Origin: Phycisphaerae bacterium
GTDB lineage: Bacteria > Planctomycetota > Phycisphaerae > Phycisphaerales > SM1A02
Length of the DNA stretch: 45,902 bases
Assembly (NCBI GenBank): GCA_016873275.1
Contig: VGXO01000020.1
Coordinates: 1 to 45,902, forward strand
Direction: 5' to 3'
Part shown: piece after piece, positions 8,318 through 14,909 of the stretch
How positions within the stretch are numbered: the first letter of the stretch is position 1
How the letters are laid out: the number at the start of each line of letters is the position of its first letter
Program-made: the position numbers and the translations under genes
The notes under the pieces: generated by a model
What the model saw: the letters and a program-made list of their open reading frames with translations, nothing else
Database searches by the model: none
Told to the model about the DNA's origin: nothing

Positions 8318-9855
8318 TCGCGATCGGGATCGAGTACCTCACCGGGGGGTGTCGCGCCGAGGAGCGTCATCGTCGGGATCGAGCGGAATGGCCTCCGCAT
8401 CCCGACCGGTTCTTCATGGCGCTCGTGGCGACGATGCACGATGCAGCGGGTGCTTCCGATCCTCGCGAGCGGGAGGCGATTCGTTGGATCTCGGGACAGC
8501 CGCCCCCTTCGATCGCCGTCGACCTCCGCGCATCGCGCCGCGTCGTGGTCACCTCCTTCGTTCCGACCAACGATGACCGGATCACCACCAAGCGCGGCGG
8601 ATTCTCCGGGGTTTCGGCGGCACGCGTCGAGTCGCAGATGCGCGTGCTCGGTGACCATCGAGGGCGGAAGCCGCGGACCTTCCCGGTCGTGGTGCCGGAT
8701 GATCCGCGAGTGTTCTTCATGTGGAGCGCCGACCCCAGCGATGCCGTGATCGGCGGTCTCCGGAGTCTGCTCTCAAGGCTGTCGAGGATCGGTCACTCGG
8801 CGTCCCTTGTTCGCGGGTGGATCGAGAGCGCTCCCCCCATGCCGAGCCTCGTCCCGGACGACCTGGACGGCCAGTGGCGCCTTCGGGTACCGACGTCGGG
8901 TCGCCTCGAGATGCTCGAGGAGCATCATGCCCGCGGCGAGGGTCCGGCGCCCGCCTCGCGACGCGTCGGCTATCGCGTCGTCGAGCAGCGAATCGCCGAG
9001 CAGCCCGCGTCGGAGCTCGGTCGGCTCATCATGCTTCGTCGAGTCCGAGGATCCGAGGTAGACGTCGGCGATTCGCTCCTCGTCTGCGACCTGCTCAGGA
9101 AGACGATTCTTCGGCGGTGTCCGAAGCAGCCTCCGCCCGAGTGGATCACCGGTCATGCGAGCGATGGTGGACCATCGCGGCGCGAGCACCTCGCGGTGAT
9201 TCCGCTGGTCGACCCGCGAGGCGAGGTCGCGCCGGGCTCCCTCGTCGGAATCGCCGTGATCACGCCACCCTCGGTGTCCCTCGCCGAACGACGCCGCCTG
9301 CTCGACCCCTGTCTCCTCGGCGATGAACCGGGAGATCCGCTGACGGTGTGGGGCGGGGAGGGTGGGTGGTTCGAGTGGCAGTTGCGTCCCGTGACGGCGG
9401 CTGACCCGGCGTCCGGCCTCGGGCGCGATGGCGTCACGGGCGGTCCTGGTGGCGCCCGCAGGTGGAGCACGGTCACGCCCGTCGTGCTTGATCGACACCC
9501 GAGGCGGACCTCTCAGGTGGCGGATGCCGTCTCGGGCTCGCTCGAGCAGCTCGGGTTTCCCCGTCCGAGGCGAGTGCTGGTCGGCGAGAACTCGTTGATC
9601 CATGGACTGCCCGCCTCGTCGAGGATGCCCCGGATGCGACGAAGGGACGGGAGCTTCCGCTGTCAGTGGCACTGTCACGTCGAGTTCGATCAACCCGTGG
9701 CAGGTCCGTTGATCGTGGGCGCCGGCAGATTCGTCGGATACGGACTGATGCGTCCTGCCGACGACCTGGACTCGGACGATGTCCTCGTTCACGCCGGGCG
9801 GGTCGAGCAATCGACGGGTCGGGACGCGGGGGGAGATGATGGAAGGTCCTCGTGA
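8314..9855 (+). CDS. csb2: Type I-G (I-U) CRISPR Cas5-Cas6 fusion, Csb2 / GSU0054 family
   Basis: Csb2 joins a Cas5-like domain, which caps the crRNA 5' handle, to a Cas6-like domain that processes pre-crRNA. The N-terminus (IAIGIEYLTGG, then EWPPHPDRFFMALVATMHD) is typical of the family. The C-terminal half carries RRWSTVTPVVLDRHP, LGFPRPRRV and His430 in SLIHGLP, a candidate catalytic residue of the Cas6 part. It ends with the glycine-rich RNA-binding loop GAGRFVGYG (about 469-477). The 513 residues match the family length and nothing appears eroded. The start is the GTG inside the csb1 stop (GTGA overlap); the stop overlaps the start of the Cas3-like gene by about 20 bp. An intact crRNA-processing subunit implies that the complex still handles RNA, although no array is present in the window. 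Confidence 0.9.
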   Translation: MIAIGIEYLTGGCRAEERHRRDRAEWPPHPDRFFMALVATMHDAAGASDPREREAIRWISGQPPPSIAVDLRASRRVVVTSFVPTNDDRITTKRGGFSGVSAARVESQMRVLGDHRGRKPRTFPVVVPDDPRVFFMWSADPSDAVIGGLRSLLSRLSRIGHSASLVRGWIESAPPMPSLVPDDLDGQWRLRVPTSGRLEMLEEHHARGEGPAPASRRVGYRVVEQRIAEQPASELGRLIMLRRVRGSEVDVGDSLLVCDLLRKTILRRCPKQPPPEWITGHASDGGPSRREHLAVIPLVDPRGEVAPGSLVGIAVITPPSVSLAERRRLLDPCLLGDEPGDPLTVWGGEGGWFEWQLRPVTAADPASGLGRDGVTGGPGGARRWSTVTPVVLDRHPRRTSQVADAVSGSLEQLGFPRPRRVLVGENSLIHGLPASSRMPRMRRRDGSFRCQWHCHVEFDQPVAGPLIVGAGRFVGYGLMRPADDLDSDDVLVHAGRVEQSTGRDAGGDDGRSS

Positions 9856-12739
9856 CCTGACCGCCGAGTTCCTGCGGTTCACGCGGGCTCGCCGCGGAGG
9901 GAGTCCATCGAGCTGGGAGGTCCAGCTTGCCGAGGCATGCGGCCATCGTCGCTGGCCTGATCGCCTCCTGACGCCCGCAGGCGTCGATCGCTTCCGTCTC
10001 CTCGAGTTGCTCGTCTGGGCGATTGGACTCGAACCCGACTCGGCGCCTCGACGGGTCATCGTGGTCGATGAGCAGGTGCCCCGTCCGGACGTCGGATTGC
10101 GGCGCGTCGGCGAGTTCGCCCGGGCGTTGTCCCGGGCGCGAGGCGGTCCGCTGGCCGAGCTCGCGAGCAGGCTCCGCGATGCCGCGGTCCGAGCACGGCT
10201 TCCTCCGCCGCCGCGCGCCGAACCCCTGCAGGTGGTGCGGCTCGAGCATGCCGGCTTGGAGGACGCGGCATGGTGCCGCTCGCCGCTGCAGCCCGCCATC
10301 GTCTTGATCGACTCGATGCGGCTGCTCGAGGGGCTTCTGTTCCGCCGGTGGGCATCCGCGCCGGGTCAGTGGTCGATGCACGCCGGACTGCTCGGCTCGG
10401 ACTCCATCGTGATCCTCGACGAGTCGCCTGGCGCACGAGCCTTGCTGCCGGCGCTAAGGAGGATCCAGGCGATGGATGGTGCGGGCGAGGCGATCTCCGG
10501 CCGCGGGATGACCATGCGGGTGATCGAGGTCGAGTCGTCTCCCGAGCAGGAGGCGACCGGAGCGACCGAGTCGGAGCCTCCTCGAACCAGGCGGCACGAG
10601 TCGCGGCTCGTCCGCGTCGTCGAGACAAAGGGACGTCCAGGGAAGGTCGAGCCGGAGGACGAGGGGTTGGACGCGATCGCCGCCGAGGTCGAGCGGGCGA
10701 TCGCGCGGGGAGACCAGCGCGTCGGAGTCTTCGTGCCCGATCCCGGACTGGTCGTCATGGTCGCGCGGCGCCTTTCCGATCGCATCGAGTCCTCGCCGCG
10801 GGTGCTCGCGATGGAGGAGTCGGTGCGACCGATCGACCGTGCGGAGCAGGATGACCTCGCGCTCCGCCTGCTCGACGATGGAGTCGAGCAGGTGGTGCTC
10901 GTCGGGACCGACGCGATGTCCGGCACGCCGACGCCGCTCTTCGACTTCGTCGTCGGGATGCCGGCGTCGCTCGAGACGATCGATCGGCGTCTTCGGATGC
11001 TCGTGCCGAGTGCAGGAGCCGATGGGGTGGTCGGCGCGATCGTCGCGCCTCCGGGGGCGGGCGATGTCACCGACGGTCGTACCGAGTCCGTCGACGCGGA
11101 CTGCTCGGAGCACGGCGAGCTCCGCTGGCTGATCGAGCAGTCCGCCTGCATCGACCGCCCGCCCGCCCGAGGTCGTGGTCGCGGCGCTCCCGAGCAGGAT
11201 CGTTGCGTTCCGCTGGAGCTCATCCGGCGGGAGGCGGCCCGGCGGATCCGCCAGCGGTCGAGTGGATCCGGCAAGGCGAGCGGCGCGACGCTGCTGCCGG
11301 CGCACGTCGCCACGTTGTCGCAGACCTCGCCTCCACCGAGCATCGAGCCTGACATCGCGAAGTTCGTGAAGCTGGCGCCGCCCGAGCCATCGGTGCTCGT
11401 CTGCTGGAGGAGCGACCTTCCGTCGGACCGAATCCGATCCGGAGCGCTCGAGCGGTACGTGCAGCTGTTGCCGCCCTGCGGATCGGAGGGCGTCGAGACC
11501 TCGCGCAGGACCGCGATCGAGTGGCTGACGCGTGCGCTCGAACCGCCCGCGGACGAGATCGTGCAGGGAGCCGGAGGCAAGATCCGAGCGATTGGCATCG
11601 ACCCGCGACGGCGTCGCGTCACCCCGGTGCAGCGCGACGCGGACCTGGTGCCCGGCATGATCCTGATGCTCGCCGATCGACCCGCGGGCGGTCCGGATGA
11701 CCGCGGAGTCCTCGCCACGGCTTCCCGCGTCCCGACCGTGGGCGACCGTGCCGATGAGTGTTGGTGGCAGGAGTGCGGAGAGCCCAGGCTGCGTCTGCAT
11801 CCCAGCGTCGTCGAGCGCCTCGAGCAGCGTGGCGACGTGGAGTGCCCGCCGCGGCTTCGCGCGTGGATCGAGTCGCCCTCCGAGGAAGGGTGGGCAGCGG
11901 CGCATCCTCTGCTCGCGGGCTGGCTTCGCCGGATCGTCGCCGCGGTGCGTGATCGTCCTTCCGAAGCCGTGCTCGGAGCGCTGCTCCCGGCGATCGAGGC
12001 CGCGCTGCACGCCGACGCCGGACGCATGAGGTGGGAGCGTCATCCCGACGCCGGCGTGATCGTCCTGGGTCCCACCACCTCGACTCGGAGGGTTCTCCTC
12101 GCGAAGGACTTCGAGATCGGCGGAGCATCGCTCGCGGCTCACTCCGATCGGGTCGCCGGCGTGGTCGCCGACTGGTGCAGGAGTCTTGAACTCTCCTCCG
12201 CGGTCTCGGAGCCCCTGGTCGTCGCGGCGCGCTGGCACGACGTCGGGAAGGGCGACTCGCGCTATCAGGCCGCCTTGGGGGGTGGTCTGGCCTGGTCGAG
12301 GCGTCTCGCGTCCTCGCCGGGACCTCATGCGGTCGATCTCGGCGCGATGATGACGGCAGGCTGGAGTCCACTCGCCTGCCCGGAGTCGCTCTCGACCGCC
12401 ATCCTCCAGTCGGTCGACCTGCCCTTGGATGCCCGGCAGAGGCTGCTGGCGGAGCACCTCGTGGCGAGCCTGCATGGTCGTGGCCGCCCCTTCCTCCCTC
12501 CGCTTGGGATGGACTTCGAGGAGGTCGAGCTCGACTTCGAGGACCATGGCGGGAGCATTGCATCGGAGCGGCTTCGCGAGCCGGGTGCGCGGGCGGCGGA
12601 TCGGTTCGGCGGCGTTCAGGCTCGCCTTGGACCATGGAGCCTCGCGATGCTCGAGGTCATCCTGAGGCTCGCGGATGCCCGGGTGGCGGAGCAGGAGCGT
12701 CGCGAGCTCGCGGAGTCCTTGCAGGAAGCGCGATCGTGA
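9836..12739 (+). CDS. cas3: Cas3-like protein of type I-G with a motif-less (inactive-looking) helicase domain and a C-terminal HD domain
   Basis: Normal type I-G Cas3 unwinds and degrades target DNA using an N-terminal SF2 helicase and a C-terminal HD nuclease. Homology is clear from WPD (40-42), SPLQPAIV, LLFRRW, the HAGLLG block (182-187) and the overall order, but every ATPase motif is gone. The Walker A position reads TPAGVDRF (46-53) with no GKT. The DEAH box reads DESP (195-198). Motif V reads VGTDAMSGTPTPLFDF (356-371), and the arginine-finger motif VI reads DRRLRMLV (383-390). The HD domain retains His769, His801-Asp802 (WHDVGK), His831 and Asp947 (RLADAR), but the usual His-His pair is Leu879-His880. 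The frame is open for 967 codons, so this is not simple decay. The start is ATG 9836 or 9839, overlapping csb2; the stop overlaps the next gene (GTGA). It may bind the complex without translocating on DNA, possibly nicking locally. Confidence 0.8.
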   Translation: MMEGPRDLTAEFLRFTRARRGGSPSSWEVQLAEACGHRRWPDRLLTPAGVDRFRLLELLVWAIGLEPDSAPRRVIVVDEQVPRPDVGLRRVGEFARALSRARGGPLAELASRLRDAAVRARLPPPPRAEPLQVVRLEHAGLEDAAWCRSPLQPAIVLIDSMRLLEGLLFRRWASAPGQWSMHAGLLGSDSIVILDESPGARALLPALRRIQAMDGAGEAISGRGMTMRVIEVESSPEQEATGATESEPPRTRRHESRLVRVVETKGRPGKVEPEDEGLDAIAAEVERAIARGDQRVGVFVPDPGLVVMVARRLSDRIESSPRVLAMEESVRPIDRAEQDDLALRLLDDGVEQVVLVGTDAMSGTPTPLFDFVVGMPASLETIDRRLRMLVPSAGADGVVGAIVAPPGAGDVTDGRTESVDADCSEHGELRWLIEQSACIDRPPARGRGRGAPEQDRCVPLELIRREAARRIRQRSSGSGKASGATLLPAHVATLSQTSPPPSIEPDIAKFVKLAPPEPSVLVCWRSDLPSDRIRSGALERYVQLLPPCGSEGVETSRRTAIEWLTRALEPPADEIVQGAGGKIRAIGIDPRRRRVTPVQRDADLVPGMILMLADRPAGGPDDRGVLATASRVPTVGDRADECWWQECGEPRLRLHPSVVERLEQRGDVECPPRLRAWIESPSEEGWAAAHPLLAGWLRRIVAAVRDRPSEAVLGALLPAIEAALHADAGRMRWERHPDAGVIVLGPTTSTRRVLLAKDFEIGGASLAAHSDRVAGVVADWCRSLELSSAVSEPLVVAARWHDVGKGDSRYQAALGGGLAWSRRLASSPGPHAVDLGAMMTAGWSPLACPESLSTAILQSVDLPLDARQRLLAEHLVASLHGRGRPFLPPLGMDFEEVELDFEDHGGSIASERLREPGARAADRFGGVQARLGPWSLAMLEVILRLADARVAEQERRELAESLQEARS

Positions 12740-13662
12740 GTCCGGCAGGCGGGCGGATCGACGTGGTGCGGCACCCGCTGCATGGGATCGATGGCGCGAA
12801 CCTCGTCGCCTTCATGGGCGCCATCGGAGTGATGAGGTGGCTCTCCGTCGAGCGACCGGCGGTCGATGCCGGGCTCGCGTGGAGCTTCGACGGTCGATGG
12901 ACGCCGACGCTCTTCGCCGAGCTCGATCGCGGGGAGCTGGTGGATGCCCTGGTTCGTCGCGCGAGGCGCACCGCCGCGCTCCTCCAGCGATACCTGCCCA
13001 CGGACCAGGACCTGACGGCGGATCGGCTCAGGGAACTCGGCACCTCCGTCGTGATCGCGGACGACGAGGAGGCTTCGGAGGTCCATGCGTGGATCGCCGC
13101 CCTGGGCTCGGATGGATGCCCGCGCCCCGACGGTCGCGGTCTCGCGGAGGTCACGCCCTTCAAGACGCTCGGCGGAGGACGTCAACGGTTCCTCCCCACG
13201 CTGATCGAGCTCGCGCAGACGGTCGAGCCTCGTCAGATCGAGCACGCGCTGTTCGAGACCTGGGAGCATGAGGACGAGGCGCCGACCCTTCGGTGGGACC
13301 CGCGCGACGACCGGCGGCATGCCTACCGGTGGCAGGAGCCGGCGACCGATCCACTTCGTACCGTGGCGGGAATCAACGCGCTCGCGATGGCTGCGCTTCC
13401 CTTCTTCCCCACGATGCCCACTCGGCTCGGGCTGCGTGCGAGCGGCTTCTCCCGGGTGGATGGCGCCCTGGTCGCGACCTGGCCGATCTGGACCGCGCCG
13501 ATCGGCGCGAGCGCGATCGGCTGCCTGCTCATGCACGACTCCCTGCATCGAGGCGTGCCGGACCGCAGGACGTTGAGATCCCTCGGCGTCAGCGAGGTGT
13601 TCCGGAGTGCCCGGATTCCGGTCGATCGCTACCTCAACTTCACGCCCTCGTGGAATCCATAG
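12736..13662 (+). CDS. Small Cas8-like / type I-G Cas3-extension-like protein
   Basis: A 308-residue protein coupled to the Cas3-like gene by a GTGA overlap (GTG start 12736). Its opening, LHGIDGANLVAFMGAIGVMRW, followed by WSFDGRWTPTL, matches the style of N-termini of type I-G large-subunit and 'Cas3-extension' proteins (GxxxxNLLAFLxALGxLR). The middle has FKTLGGGRQRFLPTLIEL and a conserved-looking ALPFFPTMPTRLGLR block. The C-terminus is VDRYLNFTPSW. It is far shorter than Csx17 (Cas8g), which runs to about 700 residues. The likely role is target recognition or recruitment of the Cas3-like protein. The assignment to the CRISPR effector complex rests on coupling and these resemblances. The exact family (Csb3, Cas3-extension or a new Cas8) is unresolved. 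Confidence 0.6.
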   Translation: MSPAGGRIDVVRHPLHGIDGANLVAFMGAIGVMRWLSVERPAVDAGLAWSFDGRWTPTLFAELDRGELVDALVRRARRTAALLQRYLPTDQDLTADRLRELGTSVVIADDEEASEVHAWIAALGSDGCPRPDGRGLAEVTPFKTLGGGRQRFLPTLIELAQTVEPRQIEHALFETWEHEDEAPTLRWDPRDDRRHAYRWQEPATDPLRTVAGINALAMAALPFFPTMPTRLGLRASGFSRVDGALVATWPIWTAPIGASAIGCLLMHDSLHRGVPDRRTLRSLGVSEVFRSARIPVDRYLNFTPSWNP

Positions 13663-14208
13663 TTCCCGAGGAGGTCTCGACGGCACCGACCGGCCGCAGG
13701 AGTGAAGTCCTCTCCATCGGTGCACTCGCCCTCATCCGGCGGGGGGGCGGGAGGCGATGGCGCACTGCCGTGACCTCTCGGGAGCCCTGCTTCGGACGAC
13801 CCGACGATCGTCGAAGTTGCCCACGACGATCGAGGGGTCGAGGACGTTATCCTTCCGGGTTCGAGCAAGCGACCCATCCCCCCGAGGTCGAAGGCTTGTC
13901 CGCCGGTCGCGCGGTTCCACGCTTCCTCGCGGTTGTGCGCGAGGCCACATTGAAGAGTAACCGCAATGCAGGTTTCGGGGGTCAACTGGGGGATCTTCCG
14001 CGCTCGACGAGCGCGGCCTCGTTGAGGCTCGTCTGGATCGAGCCGTGTCCGGGTCCGCTGATGCAGTGAGTCGCACGACGCCCTCGTTCGTGAAGCGGCG
14101 GGAGGCGGACCTGCATCCGCATCTCGCTCGTCGACCGAGGAGGACGAGGCGACACGCACGCCGATGGTGGATCCACGAGCTTCCGGGGTGCGTGACGCGC
14201 TCCTCGCC
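13663..14208. other. Intergenic stretch of about 546 bp downstream of the cas operon
   Basis: No CRISPR repeats, cas1/cas2 or convincing gene is seen. A near-perfect palindrome lies at 13998-14016 (nine-base arms CCGCGCTCG around a single A) and is followed by a short GCCTC/GAGGC hairpin. Together they could end the operon transcript, though no T-run follows. A minus-strand frame across 13629-14159 contains some protein-like sequence (LTPETCIAVTLQCG) but has no good start and its ends look random. It is left unannotated. Confidence 0.45.
13998..14016. repeat. Palindrome, 9-bp arms with 1-nt centre
   Basis: CCGCGCTCG at 13998-14006 pairs perfectly with CGAGCGCGG at 14008-14016. It lies between the cas operon and the minus-strand lipoprotein gene. 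It could form a transcript hairpin or bind a dimeric protein. With no flanking T-tract it is only a weak terminator candidate. Confidence 0.35.
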
Positions 14209-14715
14209 TCAAGGCGCAGCGTGGTCCGGGACCGGCTGCTTGGGCGCGTCGGCGGGAGGCGCTGGATTCACGCCGGAGATCGCCTGGCCGCCGATCGCCT
14301 TCGAGCGGAAGAACCGCGCCTCGTAGCGGAACTCCTGCTGTCGGTTCGCCATCGGCGCGTTGAACATGTTGCCGTCCCACTGGTTGGTCAGGACGGGGCT
14401 GCTCGACCACCGCACCTTCTCGCCGAGCGACTCGTCCTTCCACTCGACGAGGTCCGCGCCGACCTGTCGCGCCGCCGCGATCGCCTGCGCATTGGTGAGC
14501 GTGTCGAAGGAGTCGAAGTTCGAGTGCCCGATCCAGCGCGCCGTCTCGGGCGAGGGCGGCTTGTCGAGCAGCTCGACCGCCGTCACGGCGGGCCACTTCT
14601 CGCCCTCGTAGGAGGTGAGGAACGGATTGGTGCACGCGGCGAGCGGCAGCAGCGCCAGGGCGACGAGGAGCGATCGAAGCGCAGGGACGCGGGAGTTCGT
14701 CATCGTGATGCTCAT
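14209..14715 (-). CDS. Small predicted lipoprotein
   Basis: About 168 residues from ATG 14715 (ATG 14703 is also possible). The N-terminus SRVPALRSLLVALALLPLAAC is a lipoprotein signal peptide with a clear lipobox (PLAAC), so the mature protein is probably lipid-anchored to a membrane. The rest is hydrophilic with no recognised domain (YEGEKWPAVTAVELLDKP, ARWIGHSNFDS, and an alanine-proline-rich C-terminus). Its transcript is probably separate from the beta-helix gene upstream, because a strong terminator lies between them. Function unknown. Confidence 0.65.
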   Translation of the reverse strand: MSITMTNSRVPALRSLLVALALLPLAACTNPFLTSYEGEKWPAVTAVELLDKPPSPETARWIGHSNFDSFDTLTNAQAIAAARQVGADLVEWKDESLGEKVRWSSSPVLTNQWDGNMFNAPMANRQQEFRYEARFFRSKAIGGQAISGVNPAPPADAPKQPVPDHAAP

Positions 14716-14844
14716 CGGGGGATCATCGGAGCGGACGCGCAAGTCGGCAAGGGCAAGGTCGCCGCGAGGACGCAAGCATCGCCGGACGTCGCGGAGCGCG
14801 ACGGCTCGCCCAGCGCGCCGAGGCGAAGGAGGAGAAAGCGAAAT

Positions 14845-14872
14845 CCCCCCAGGTCCCGGAGGACCTGGGGGG
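14845..14872 (-). terminator. Intrinsic terminator with 12-bp stem for the beta-helix gene
   Basis: CCCCCCAGGTCC (14845-14856) and GGACCTGGGGGG (14861-14872) form a perfect 12-bp stem with a four-base loop that reads TCCG on the minus strand. On that strand the stem is followed by ATTTCGCTTT, a T-rich tail. It begins 37 bp after the stop codon at 14910. Confidence 0.85.
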
Positions 14873-14909
14873 AGAAATCAGACCGTCACGCAAGGACGTC
14901 CCAAGGCGA

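Noticed and set aside
9836-12739. Cas3-like gene as an ordinary pseudogene
   Set aside because: There are no stops or frameshifts, both junctions keep translational coupling, and most HD ligands are retained, so neutral decay is a poorer explanation than altered function.
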